20,660 nt of DNA, taken from positions 405 through 21,064 of the forward strand of contig DJRS01000051.1 in NCBI GenBank assembly GCA_002440145.1, given 5' to 3'. The position numbers and the translations under genes are program-made. Every line of letters starts with the position of its first letter. Positions within the stretch are counted from its first letter, which is position 1. Below the pieces are notes generated by a model. It made no database searches, was not told the origin of the DNA, and saw only the letters and a program-made list of their open reading frames with translations. This DNA comes from Verrucomicrobia bacterium UBA6354. Its GTDB lineage: Bacteria; Verrucomicrobiota; Kiritimatiellia; RFP12; UBA1067. Shown here in pieces: positions 1-8,403 of this stretch.

Positions 1-1260
1 TGTCTGGCGCTCGGGTTCTTCGGCGCGCGCGGACTGCAGGTGCGTTTCGAGATCGTGGGTCTCGTGGGATTGCTCATCGCGATTCCGTGGATCGTCTACG
101 GGGGGCTGGCGGCCAAGCGGTTCGTTTTTCCGGCGCTTTTCCTCTGCTTCTGCATTCCGCTCGCGACGTTCCTCGACGTCATAACGGTGCATTTGCGCCT
201 GCTGGCCACATCTGTCGCCTACGCTCTCATGCATGGTTTTGGCGCGGACATCGTCCGGAAGGGCACGATGCTCGCGGCCGGGGACGGGTCGTTCGCGATC
301 GACGTGGCCGACCCCTGCGGGGGATTGCGTTCCATATTCGCGCTCATGGCGATTACGGCCGGGTACGCCTATTTCGTGCAGAAGACGTGGGTCCGCCGCG
401 GCCTGCTCTTTCTTTGCTCGATTCCGCTCGCCATTTTCGGCAACGTGATGCGGATATTTTCCATTTGTTTTGTCGCGCACGTCGCCTCGAGCGAATTCGC
501 GACGGGCTACTACCACGACTTCTCGTGGATACCGGTGTACGCGGTTCCGCTTTTGTGCATACCGCTTTTGAGCGAACTCATCGCCCGCGTCGGGCGCAAG
601 AAGGGCGCGGAAAAGGGCTCCGCGGCTCCTGAAGCCGCGGTCGAGGACGCGCGTCCTCCGGCGGACAAGCCGCGCCGGGCGTTTTTCGATTGCTTCGTTC
701 TCGCGCTCGCGCTTCTTGTGCTCGTGCCGGTTTCCCTTTGGCAGGCCGTGACGCCGCGTCCACGGCTGGAGGAGGCTCCCGGGATCGTGCCGCCCGTGCT
801 GGCCGGGTATGCGGTTTCGGCGCTCCCCGTGAGCGAAGCTGAATTGACGGTGCTGCCGAAAGACACGCAATTCGTCAAGCGTCTCTATGTCTCGGAAAAG
901 GGGGAGAATTTCGCCGTTTCGTGGGTCATCGGCGGGGCGAGCAAGAGCTCCATCCATCGTCCGGAGCTGTGCCTGCCGTCGCAGGGCTTCCAGATGATGT
1001 CTCCGCACACGATAACGGTCGACGGGCGTTCGTGGCGGGAGATTTTCCTCGAGACGCAGGGTACCCTGGCGCGGCGTTTTTCCTACACTTTCTACAATCA
1101 GGCCGGCTTCCAGACCTCTTCCCACGTGTCGCGCATCTGGCGCGACATCTGGGATCGCTCCATCCTCAACCGCATCGACCGCTGGGTCATGATTACGGTG
1201 TACGGGGATTGCAAAGACGAAACGCGCTGGCGGGCGTTCCTGTCCAGGCTCATGCGGTAG
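1..1260 (+). CDS. Exosortase with fused C-terminal EpsI domain (5' partial)
   Basis: Exosortases are inner-membrane cysteine transpeptidase-like enzymes that recognise C-terminal PEP-CTERM-type signals and process or sort exported proteins. The reading frame is open from base 1; the GTG at 40 is only an internal in-frame start candidate, so the gene probably begins before the window. Numbering from that GTG, the family's catalytic triad is visible: Cys93 in DPCGGLRS, Arg138 in FGNVMR, and His159 in GYYHDFSW, set among hydrophobic helices (about 5-65, 95-180). A charged linker (185-212) and one more helix (215-235) lead to an EpsI-type (DUF3485) domain, about 240-406, with the signature HRPELCLPSQGF at 306-317. 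Fused exosortase-EpsI proteins are known; in other bacteria EpsI is a separate gene. The next gene starts 8 bases downstream and is a polysaccharide-initiating transferase, matching the usual exosortase/exopolysaccharide context. No PEP-CTERM substrate is encoded in this window. Confidence 0.88.
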   Translation, partial: CLALGFFGARGLQVRFEIVGLVGLLIAIPWIVYGGLAAKRFVFPALFLCFCIPLATFLDVITVHLRLLATSVAYALMHGFGADIVRKGTMLAAGDGSFAIDVADPCGGLRSIFALMAITAGYAYFVQKTWVRRGLLFLCSIPLAIFGNVMRIFSICFVAHVASSEFATGYYHDFSWIPVYAVPLLCIPLLSELIARVGRKKGAEKGSAAPEAAVEDARPPADKPRRAFFDCFVLALALLVLVPVSLWQAVTPRPRLEEAPGIVPPVLAGYAVSALPVSEAELTVLPKDTQFVKRLYVSEKGENFAVSWVIGGASKSSIHRPELCLPSQGFQMMSPHTITVDGRSWREIFLETQGTLARRFSYTFYNQAGFQTSSHVSRIWRDIWDRSILNRIDRWVMITVYGDCKDETRWRAFLSRLMR

Positions 1261-1268
1261 GATTGTGC

Positions 1269-3179
1269 ATGGTCGCCTTGTTGTCCAAATCCTTGCCGTT
1301 CGTGGCCTCCCTTGGGGGGGCGTTGCTTCTGACGTTGTTCCTGACGCCGCTTGTGCGCGAAATGAACAGGCGTCTGGGCATGGTGGACAAGCCCGATCCG
1401 CGGCGGATCAACAAGGTGCCGATTCCGCGCGGCGGGGGACTCGCCCTCGTTCTGGGCGTTTTCGTCTCCTACTCGCTTTTCGTCGTTTTCACCGGGCGTC
1501 CGGCTTTGCAGACGGTCGCCACGGCTTCGGACGCGCTTTATTGGAAGATTGTGGCGTTGGGGAGTTTGCTTGCCGCCATCGGGTACATGGACGACAAGGT
1601 TTCCCTGCCGCCCAAAGCCAAGCTCCTGGGGCAGGTTCTTGTCGCCGCGCTCGTCTGGGCGTGGGGGGATCTGGGTTTTCGGCGTCTTTGGCCGCATTTG
1701 CCGGCGTGGGTGGATTGCGCGCTGACGGTGTTTTGGATCACGGGGGCGATCAATGCGTTCAACCTCATCGACGGACTGGACGGACTCGCTTCGGGCATCG
1801 CCCTTATCGCGACGTTGGGCATGGGGGCGGCGACGGCGATCGCCCACAATCCGCAGGCCATTCTGTTCCATCTCGCGTTCGCCGGCGGATTGCTGGGCTT
1901 TTTGCGCTACAACTACAATCCGGCCAGCGTGTTTCTAGGGGATTGCGGATCCATGTTCGTGGGGTTCGTCCTGTCCGTCCTGCCGCTTGTTTCGCAGACG
2001 GGGGATTCCTTTCTCGTATCGATCGGCGTGCCGCTTTTGGCGATGGGGGTGCCCGTTTTCGATACATTCCTGGCTATTCTGCGCCGGACGCTCCGCGGCA
2101 TCATAAACCGCCGCGACACGACGAACGTGGGCAACGGCAAGATGATGACGGCGGACGCCGACCATTTGCACCATCGTATTTTGCGCATGGTCGGGTCCAA
2201 TCAGCGCAAGGCGGCGTGGATCCTGTACTTGGCCACGCTTTTCCTCGTGGCGATCGGGCTTTTGAACCTCCTTTTCGACGCGCACAACGCGTTCATCTGG
2301 GTGGTGGCGGTGGGGGTCGTGGGGGCGGTCGCCTTTCGCGAGATGTCGCAGATCGAGCTTTACGACGCCGGGCGTCTTCTGAACGAAGTCGCGCATGCGC
2401 GGAGAAATCCGCAGCGGCACCGGTGGACGCGGTTTGCCGTGCCGTTCTATCTTGTTTGCGACGTTTTCGCGATTGCGGCGAGTTTTCTTTTGTGCTGCTG
2501 GATTCTTCGCGCGCCCCTGACGCGCGAGATGCTCTCGTGCGACTTGCCGGCGCGGCTTATCTGCATATTGTCGGTTCTTGTGGTTTTTGGCGTTTACCGC
2601 ACGATGTGGTCGCGCGCCATGATCATCAATTACGTCATATTGGCCGGAGCCTGTCTGCTCGGTGTCGCGTTGGGCGGCAGTCTTCTGACCTACTTTGCCC
2701 AGCCGTTGAAGAACGGGCTCGCTTTTTGCATTCTTTTCTTCGTTTTTTCGTTCAGCGGCATGGTTTTCGTCCGTTTTCTGCGCGGACTTGTCCGCGACAT
2801 CTTCTATTCCATTGAATTTTCGCGCCTGAAGACGCGTCCGGACGTCACCCGCATCCTCGTTTATGGTTCAGGTCTTCGCTATCGCGCGTTCCGTCGCGAA
2901 TTGGTGCGCCAATATCTGACAAACAACCGTCTCGTGGTGGGGTTTATAGACGATAACGTTTATTTGCGCGGAAAGTACATCGGCGGATTGAAGGTTTTCG
3001 GATCGATCAACGAAGCGCCGCGGATAATCGCCCGGACGGGCGCGGAAGCGGTCGTCATCACATGCCTTATGACCCCCGAATGGGAAGCGGTCGTCAAGAA
3101 GATTTTGGAGCCGACGGGTGTCGGCATCTCTCGATTCATGTTCAGTGAGCAAGAAATAGCAAAAGGAAACAAAAAATGA
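1269..3179 (+). CDS. WecA/TagO-like undecaprenyl-phosphate sugar-1-phosphate transferase fused to CapD-type N-terminal region
   Basis: Predicted 636-residue polytopic membrane protein. Residues 1-360 form a glycosyltransferase-4 (WecA/MraY superfamily) domain that would transfer a HexNAc-1-phosphate from a UDP-sugar to undecaprenyl phosphate, starting synthesis of a surface glycan. Visible motifs are PIPRGGG (51-57), the aspartate pair in GYMDDK (105-110), NLIDGLDG (165-172), GDCGS (224-228), Asp265 in PVFDT, and HLHHR (299-303). The last is typical of WecA/TagO rather than MraY. Residues about 385-515 add four helices, and 525-630 form a Rossmann-like domain (VYGSG at 531-535, VVGFIDD at 556-562) like the N-terminal part of CapD/WbpM nucleotide-sugar dehydratases, but without a following catalytic SDR domain. 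ATG 1269 was chosen because TAGGA lies just upstream and it begins the first helix; the frame stays open further upstream only by overlapping the exosortase gene. The stop overlaps the next start as ATGA. Confidence 0.88.
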   Translation: MVALLSKSLPFVASLGGALLLTLFLTPLVREMNRRLGMVDKPDPRRINKVPIPRGGGLALVLGVFVSYSLFVVFTGRPALQTVATASDALYWKIVALGSLLAAIGYMDDKVSLPPKAKLLGQVLVAALVWAWGDLGFRRLWPHLPAWVDCALTVFWITGAINAFNLIDGLDGLASGIALIATLGMGAATAIAHNPQAILFHLAFAGGLLGFLRYNYNPASVFLGDCGSMFVGFVLSVLPLVSQTGDSFLVSIGVPLLAMGVPVFDTFLAILRRTLRGIINRRDTTNVGNGKMMTADADHLHHRILRMVGSNQRKAAWILYLATLFLVAIGLLNLLFDAHNAFIWVVAVGVVGAVAFREMSQIELYDAGRLLNEVAHARRNPQRHRWTRFAVPFYLVCDVFAIAASFLLCCWILRAPLTREMLSCDLPARLICILSVLVVFGVYRTMWSRAMIINYVILAGACLLGVALGGSLLTYFAQPLKNGLAFCILFFVFSFSGMVFVRFLRGLVRDIFYSIEFSRLKTRPDVTRILVYGSGLRYRAFRRELVRQYLTNNRLVVGFIDDNVYLRGKYIGGLKVFGSINEAPRIIARTGAEAVVITCLMTPEWEAVVKKILEPTGVGISRFMFSEQEIAKGNKK

Positions 3180-4474
3180 GCGACTTCACAAAAGAAGACG
3201 TCCTTGCCTATCACCAGGGCGGCAAAGTGGGCGTGCGACTGCCGCGTCCCTTGAAGACGAAGGAGGATTTGTGCCTCGCCTACACGCCGGGGGTGGCGCT
3301 CGCGGTAAAGGAAATCGCGGCGAATCCGGAAGCGGTCTATTCTGTCACGGCCAAGCCGAATCTGGTGGCCGTCGTTTCGGACGGCACGGCGATTTTGGGT
3401 CTCGGCGACCTCGGCGCCGCCGCGTCGATTCCGGTAATGGAAGGAAAAGCCGTCCTTTTCAAGAGTTTTGGCGATGTGGACGCCTGGCCGGTGCCGGTCG
3501 CGCATTGCCGGCAGGGTGGCGCGGATACCGGGAAGACAGATCCCGAGCGCGTCATTGCCGCCGTCAAGGCGATTGCGCCGCAATATGGCGGCATCAACCT
3601 GGAGGATATCGCCGCGCCGGCGTGTTTCGAGATTGAGAACCGCCTGGACGCCGAGTTGGACATTCCCGTCTTCCATGACGACCAGTGGGGCACGGCGGTC
3701 ATTTCGCTTGCCGGCGTCATGAACTATGCCGCGCTGAAGGGGAAGGAACTCGCCGATCTCAAGATCGTGATGAACGGCGCGGGCGCCGCGGGCATCCGGA
3801 TCTGCGAGATGTGCAAGGCCGCCGGCGTGAAAAACGTGACGATGTGCGACTCGAAGGGCGTCATTTCGGCCGACCGGTCCGATTTGAATCCCTATAAACG
3901 CGCCCATGCCATTGCGCCCGGCCCCAAAACCCTGAAAGAGGCGCTCGTCGGGGCGGATGTCTTTATCGGCGTATCCGCGGCGAACGTGCTGACGGGCGAG
4001 GATGTCAAGAAGATGGCGGACTTCCCGGCCATTTTCGCCATGGCGAACCCCGACCCGGAGATCCGTCCGGAGGAAGTCGCGCAGGCGTTTGGCGACAAGC
4101 CCTATGTCATGGTGACGGGGCGGAGCGACTATCCGAACCAGATCAACAACGTTTTGGGCTTTCCCTACCTCTTCCGCGGCGCTTTGGACGTGCAGGCGAC
4201 AACGATCAACAAGGAAATGAAGGTCGCCGCGGCGCATGCGCTCGCCCAACTCGCCCAGAAGCCGGTTCCGGAAGAAGTCAAGGCGCTGTATCCGGGCGAG
4301 AATCTGGAGTTCGGCAAGGATTACATCATCCCGAAACCGTTTGACCGCCGTCTGTTTGTCGCCGTTTCGTATGCCGTTGCCGAAGCGGCTGTGAAGTCCG
4401 GCGTGGCGCGCAAGAAAGTCGACCTCGCGGCATACAAGGCGGAACTCGAGTTGCGCAATGCCGAGCGCGTTTAA
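3176..4474 (+). CDS. Malic enzyme (malate dehydrogenase, oxaloacetate-decarboxylating), short form
   Basis: Converts malate to pyruvate and CO2 with reduction of NAD(P), in the cytosol. At 432 residues it is the compact bacterial type, with the malic-enzyme N-terminal and NAD-binding domains but no phosphotransacetylase-like tail as in full-length MaeB. Conserved elements visible: YTPGVA with the catalytic-type Tyr36, SDGTAILGLGD (68-78), GKAVLFK with Lys91, metal-ligand region NLEDIAAPACFEIE (141-154), FHDDQWGTA (166-174), and the dinucleotide-binding loop NGAGAAG (200-206). The ATG at 3176 overlaps the previous stop codon (ATGA) and is preceded by an AAAGGA-like ribosome site inside the upstream gene. 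The product pyruvate is a substrate of DXS, encoded two genes downstream, but malic enzyme has a general role and a dedicated link is only inference. NAD versus NADP preference cannot be read from what I see. Confidence 0.95.
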   Translation: MSDFTKEDVLAYHQGGKVGVRLPRPLKTKEDLCLAYTPGVALAVKEIAANPEAVYSVTAKPNLVAVVSDGTAILGLGDLGAAASIPVMEGKAVLFKSFGDVDAWPVPVAHCRQGGADTGKTDPERVIAAVKAIAPQYGGINLEDIAAPACFEIENRLDAELDIPVFHDDQWGTAVISLAGVMNYAALKGKELADLKIVMNGAGAAGIRICEMCKAAGVKNVTMCDSKGVISADRSDLNPYKRAHAIAPGPKTLKEALVGADVFIGVSAANVLTGEDVKKMADFPAIFAMANPDPEIRPEEVAQAFGDKPYVMVTGRSDYPNQINNVLGFPYLFRGALDVQATTINKEMKVAAAHALAQLAQKPVPEEVKALYPGENLEFGKDYIIPKPFDRRLFVAVSYAVAEAAVKSGVARKKVDLAAYKAELELRNAERV

Positions 4475-4495
4475 AGCGGAAAATTGCCGGGAAGC

Positions 4496-6004
4496 ATGAA
4501 GAAATTCGCGATAGCCGCCTTGTTCGCCTATCTCGCTCTGGCGGGTGCCGCCATTTGGATGGGGGCGCTCAACCAGGACGAGGGGTGGTACCTCTATGCC
4601 GCGCGATTGGTGCGGGAAGGGGAGATGCCCTACCGCGATTTCTTCTTTACGCAAGCCCCGCTTTTGCCGATTGTCTATTCGGCTTTCACAGGGCTGTTCA
4701 AGGGCATTCTGGGCGGACGCCTTCTGACCGCGGCATTCGGGCTTCTGGGCATACTGACGGCCGTTCGCCTTGTGCAGGAGCTTGTTCCGCGCGAGAAACG
4801 CGGCGTTTCGGGGCTTCTTGTCGCGTTTTTGCTCGGTTCTAACCTCTATCATGTCTATTACACGGCTCTTCCGAAGACTTACGCACTTGCCGGGATCTTC
4901 GTCTTGACCGGGTATCTTTTCCTTCTTCTCGGGCTGAAGAAGGACTTTTCCATTGGAAAGAACGTCCTGATGTTCTTGTCGGGGACGGCGCTTCTTTTTG
5001 CCGCGGGAACGCGGATAAGTCTCGGCGCTCTTTTGATCGTCGTCTCCGTGGGGCTTTTGTTTGCTTTCCGTGGGCAAAAGTGGGCGTTCTTCTGGTTCGG
5101 TCTGGGAGGGCTCGTTTCGCTTGGGCTCGTTTTCGCGCCTTTCCTTCTCGACCCGGGCGCACGGGAGGGCTTTTTCGCCGCGCAAGCCTACCATGCCGCG
5201 CGAGGCGGGTTCGACCCGGTTTTCACAATCGGCAGTCTGAGCCGCCTGGTCCGGTGGTACGCGCCTGTCTTCATTTTCGGCGGAATCACCCTGTTTTGGC
5301 AGAAATCCGTCCCCGCTCCGGCTGATAGACCCGGCGGGCAGGCGTCTTCCCTGGGGCAGATTCTGTGTTTTGCGGGATTCGCCGCGGTTTTTCTCGTGCA
5401 AATCGCCGCGCCATTCCCCTATGAGGATTATCAAGTGCCGATTATGCCGCTTCTGGCCGTGGGGATCGTTTCCGTTTTGATGAACCGCACAACCGACGCC
5501 TCCCAGTCGTATTTGTGGGTTTGGCTGGCTTTGGGCCTCGCCTGGGCCGGTTCCTTCGGTTCGCCACTCTTGCAGGAATGGACGACCAACGGACAGGACC
5601 GTTTCTGGACGCGCAAGAAGGCGAAACCCGAATTGGCGCAGCTCAAAGAGGCGGTCAAGGAAGTCGAAAAGCTGGATCCGGGCGGGGCGGACATCCTTAC
5701 GCAGGACCTCTATCTCGCCGTGGAAGCCGGGCGGAAAGTGCCGCGCGGGCTCGAAATGGGGCCTTTCAGCCAACTTTCGGACGATGAATGGCGTGCGCTT
5801 TTGGCGTCCGCTCCCTGCAAAGTCGCGGCGCTTTCGGGCTATTCGTTTGCGATCGTTCCGCCGGCTTGCACGGAACGTCCGTGGGCGCAACAGGCTGAAT
5901 TTTGCCGGATTCTGCGCGAAAACTACGATTTGGCGATGGAAATGGAAGATTTCGGACAGAATGCCACGACGCTTCTTCTTCTGAAGCGGAAGGATGCGGA
6001 ATGA
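4496..6004 (+). CDS. GT-C fold membrane glycosyltransferase (ArnT/PMT-like)
   Basis: A 502-residue multi-pass membrane protein. After the first helix (about 4-24) comes NQDEGWYLYAARLVREG (26-42), followed by PYRDFF (45-50) and TQAPLLP (52-58). This acidic first periplasmic loop after helix 1 is the hallmark of ArnT/PMT-type GT-C transferases, which take sugars from polyprenyl-phosphate carriers and attach them to lipids, proteins or glycans on the outer face of the inner membrane. About nine to eleven further hydrophobic stretches run to about residue 360, with a soluble C-terminal tail (about 370-502). The acceptor and donor cannot be told from sequence. Start choice: ATG 4496 (MKKFAIAALF) begins the first helix but has GGGAAG almost touching it. 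A TTG at 4484, four codons earlier, follows AGCGGA and is a real alternative. The gene ends in an ATGA overlap with dxs. Confidence 0.8.
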   Translation: MKKFAIAALFAYLALAGAAIWMGALNQDEGWYLYAARLVREGEMPYRDFFFTQAPLLPIVYSAFTGLFKGILGGRLLTAAFGLLGILTAVRLVQELVPREKRGVSGLLVAFLLGSNLYHVYYTALPKTYALAGIFVLTGYLFLLLGLKKDFSIGKNVLMFLSGTALLFAAGTRISLGALLIVVSVGLLFAFRGQKWAFFWFGLGGLVSLGLVFAPFLLDPGAREGFFAAQAYHAARGGFDPVFTIGSLSRLVRWYAPVFIFGGITLFWQKSVPAPADRPGGQASSLGQILCFAGFAAVFLVQIAAPFPYEDYQVPIMPLLAVGIVSVLMNRTTDASQSYLWVWLALGLAWAGSFGSPLLQEWTTNGQDRFWTRKKAKPELAQLKEAVKEVEKLDPGGADILTQDLYLAVEAGRKVPRGLEMGPFSQLSDDEWRALLASAPCKVAALSGYSFAIVPPACTERPWAQQAEFCRILRENYDLAMEMEDFGQNATTLLLLKRKDAE

Positions 6005-7719
6005 AGACGGCGCAGGAGATACGCAGTCAGATTTTGGAGACGGTATCCCGAAACGGGGGACATCTCGCCTCCTCCTTGGGCGCGGTCGAGATTTGCCTTG
6101 CGCTTGCGGAGGTGTTTGATCCGAAAGTCGACAAGGTCGTCTTCGATGTGGGGCATCAGGCATACGCCTGGAAGATTCTGACGGATCGCGCGGAACGCTT
6201 CAGGACTTTACGGCAACTGGACGGGCTTTCGGGTTTTCCGAACCCGCTCGAATCCCCCTATGATGCCGCTGTTGCCGGACATGCCGGGGTTGCGCTTTCG
6301 GTTGCAGAAGGATATGCCGCGGCGCGCGACCGGAAGGGTACGCACGAGCATGTCATTGCCGTCATTGGCGATTCTTCCATCGTCAACGGAACAAGTTTCG
6401 AAGCGCTCAACAATTGCGCCGCGGCGACGAACAAGGTTATCATCGTCCTCAACGACAACGAGATGAGCATCTCCAAGCCCGCCGGGAGTTTCGCGCGCTT
6501 TTTGGGTCATCTCATTTCGGGGGTGCGCTACAATCGCGTGAAAGCCGCCGCGGAAAAAGCGGGGCACGCGCTTAAATTGACGTTCTTGCGAGGGCTCTAT
6601 CATTTGCTCGAGAGTCGCGTCAAATCGCTCTTTTTGGCGAATTCCTATTTCGAAAACTTCGGCATCCGCTATATAGGACCGGTCGATGGACACGATTTGG
6701 CGGCGCTCAAGGCGGCGTTTACCGTCGCGAAAGAGGATAAGCGCAGTGTCATTGTGCATGTCGTCACAAAAAAGGGCAAGGGATATCCGCCGGCGGAACG
6801 AAACCCGACCCGGTGGCATGGCGTGGGGCCGTTCGACTTGGCGAACGGCATGCCTGTCGCCGTGTCCGCTGATGATACCTGGAGCGATGTGTTCGGAAGG
6901 GCGGTTTGCGCCGCGGCGCGAAAGGACGAGCGGGTAGTCGCCTTGACGGCAGGCATGATGACGGGGACGGGGCTTATGCCGTTTGCGCGGGAATTCCCCA
7001 GGCGGTTCTTTGACGTGGGCATCGCCGAGGGGCACATGGTCGCCTTCGCGGCCGGGTTGGCGGCCGGCGGGCTGCGTCCGGTTGTCGCCGTTTACTCGAC
7101 ATTCCTCCAACGGGCAATAGATCAGGTCATGCACGATGTCTGCATCGCACGCTTGCCGGTCGTTTTCTGCGTGGACCGCGCCGGAATCGTGGGGGCGGAC
7201 GGCGTCACGCACCAGGGGCTCTATGACTACGCGATGTTGCGCATGTTGCCCGGGCTCACCATCGTCGAGCCGAAAGACGCGGAAGATTTGCGGATTATGC
7301 TGGAAGAGGCCCTGAAACGGCCGGGCCCCACGGTTATCCGCTATCCGCGCGGTTCAGCGCCAGAGCATTTGGATCCCGTAAAGCCGGCGAAAACGCCGCG
7401 GATCGCCCTTTGGGTTACGCCGGACTGGCTCGCGAAAGCGAATGCGATCGCACAGGAACTGGGGGATGTGGAAGTCGTCCCGGTGCGTTATCTAAAGCCT
7501 TTGGACACGGAACGCCTGGCCCGACAGCGCGCCAAGGGAATGGAAATCGCGAGTCTGGAAAATGGGTGCCTCTTGGGCGGTCTGGGCGAGGCAATCGGGG
7601 CGGACCGCCGATTTGGCTGGCCGGACGAGTATATTGCCCAGGGCAAGCCGGCGGAATTGGAGGCGCGTTATGGATTGGACGCGCCGACGCTTGTCGCCGC
7701 TTTAAGGAAGGAAAGTTGA
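6001..7719 (+). CDS. dxs: 1-deoxy-D-xylulose-5-phosphate synthase, short and divergent
   Basis: Thiamine-diphosphate enzyme that condenses pyruvate and glyceraldehyde 3-phosphate, the entry step of the MEP isoprenoid pathway and so of undecaprenyl carrier supply. Clear DXS signatures: SRNGGHLASSLG (16-27), DVGHQAY (49-55), ALNNCA (135-140) with LNDNEMSIS (150-158), YIGPVDGHD (224-232), FFDVGIAE (336-343, with Glu343 as the ThDP-activating acid), YSTFLQRA (365-372) and DRAGIVGADGVTHQG (392-406). It has 572 residues against about 620-640 usually; the shortfall is mostly N-terminal, where the usual leader helix before the EIR segment is missing. Two cofactor-region motifs deviate: GHAGVA (93-98) in place of GHSSTS, and GDSSIVNG (123-130) in place of GDGALTGG, though Asp124 is retained. 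IAEGH replaces IAEQH. ATG 6001 gives an ATGA overlap with the previous gene; an upstream in-frame extension has no DXS-like sequence. Confidence 0.92.
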   Translation: MKTAQEIRSQILETVSRNGGHLASSLGAVEICLALAEVFDPKVDKVVFDVGHQAYAWKILTDRAERFRTLRQLDGLSGFPNPLESPYDAAVAGHAGVALSVAEGYAAARDRKGTHEHVIAVIGDSSIVNGTSFEALNNCAAATNKVIIVLNDNEMSISKPAGSFARFLGHLISGVRYNRVKAAAEKAGHALKLTFLRGLYHLLESRVKSLFLANSYFENFGIRYIGPVDGHDLAALKAAFTVAKEDKRSVIVHVVTKKGKGYPPAERNPTRWHGVGPFDLANGMPVAVSADDTWSDVFGRAVCAAARKDERVVALTAGMMTGTGLMPFAREFPRRFFDVGIAEGHMVAFAAGLAAGGLRPVVAVYSTFLQRAIDQVMHDVCIARLPVVFCVDRAGIVGADGVTHQGLYDYAMLRMLPGLTIVEPKDAEDLRIMLEEALKRPGPTVIRYPRGSAPEHLDPVKPAKTPRIALWVTPDWLAKANAIAQELGDVEVVPVRYLKPLDTERLARQRAKGMEIASLENGCLLGGLGEAIGADRRFGWPDEYIAQGKPAELEARYGLDAPTLVAALRKES

Positions 7720-7725
7720 GGATTT

Positions 7726-8403
7726 ATGGCGAAAATACATGGAGTTCCGGGAGAATGGGCACGCGTGAAAGGCACGGTTTTGGGGCTTTGGCCGGTGTTT
7801 GCCGCGGTCATGCTTCTCGGGTTTGCGCTCGCGCTTGCGATTTTCGCGTCCATCTTGGCCGGCGTCATTCTTTTTGTGGGTGCGCTTGTTTTCCTCGGTT
7901 TGAGTCTCCTCAGGGGGCTTCAGCGCATCGAACGCTATTTTATCGGCGCCCGTGGCGAAGAGCATGTCGCCGGACTTCTGCGGAAGATCCCGGATGCCTA
8001 TCACGTCTATAACGATTTCAAAGCGGGAAACTGCCGCGTGGACCATGTCGTGATAGGCCCGGCGGGCGTATTCGCGATCGAGACCAAGTGTTGGCGCGGC
8101 CGCGTCACGGTCGAGGAAAACCATATTCTTCTGGACGGTCAACTTCCCGACCATTCCCCGCTTGCGCAAGCGGCTCGGGAAGCGGCAAGCGTCCGGAAAG
8201 TGCTCGCGAAACTGGGCTATGACGGGCCTGTCACGCCGGTTTTGGCCTTCGCGAGCGATACGTTCGCCGCGCATATTGCGGAAGTCGAGGGCATCGTCGT
8301 CATGAATGCGGCCGAAATCGACACGTGTTTTCAGACGTCCAAAGTCGTTCTGCAGCCGGCCGAACTCGCACGGTTGATTGGTCTATTGGAGAATTTGAAA
8401 TGA
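7726..8403 (+). CDS. Membrane-anchored NERD (nuclease-related) domain protein
   Basis: A 225-residue protein with two closely spaced hydrophobic helices (about 18-42 and 44-64), then a cytosolic-type NERD domain (about 72-185). NERD domains share the restriction-endonuclease-like PD-(D/E)xK fold. The expected residues are present: GARGEE with Glu78/Glu79, VDHVVIGPAGVFAIETK with Asp106 at its start and the ExK pair Glu119 and Lys121. A nuclease active site is therefore plausible, but NERD proteins are functionally poorly defined, and some carry it as an accessory domain with no known substrate. The ATG follows a GAGGA ribosome site that overlaps the dxs stop codon, with a 6-base gap to dxs. 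The stop overlaps the protease start as ATGA. It sits between an isoprenoid gene and a periplasmic protease, so context gives no direct hint of a DNA role. Confidence 0.83.
   Translation: MAKIHGVPGEWARVKGTVLGLWPVFAAVMLLGFALALAIFASILAGVILFVGALVFLGLSLLRGLQRIERYFIGARGEEHVAGLLRKIPDAYHVYNDFKAGNCRVDHVVIGPAGVFAIETKCWRGRVTVEENHILLDGQLPDHSPLAQAAREAASVRKVLAKLGYDGPVTPVLAFASDTFAAHIAEVEGIVVMNAAEIDTCFQTSKVVLQPAELARLIGLLENLK

Noticed and set aside
921..1268. Upstream extension of the WecA-like gene
   Set aside because: It would overlap about 340 bases of the exosortase gene's EpsI domain, and the translation is Arg/His-rich non-membrane sequence.
5902..6000. Upstream extension of dxs to an earlier start
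   Set aside because: The extra 33 residues do not resemble the DXS N-terminus and overlap the GT-C gene; the ATGA-coupled ATG at 6001 is the better start.
2960..6163. Very long open frame of 1067 codons on the minus strand
   Set aside because: It lies antisense to malic enzyme, the GT-C transferase and the end of the WecA-like gene, all with recognisable motifs. Its translation is low in hydrophobic structure and rich in Arg, Gln and His, typical of a GC-rich shadow frame.
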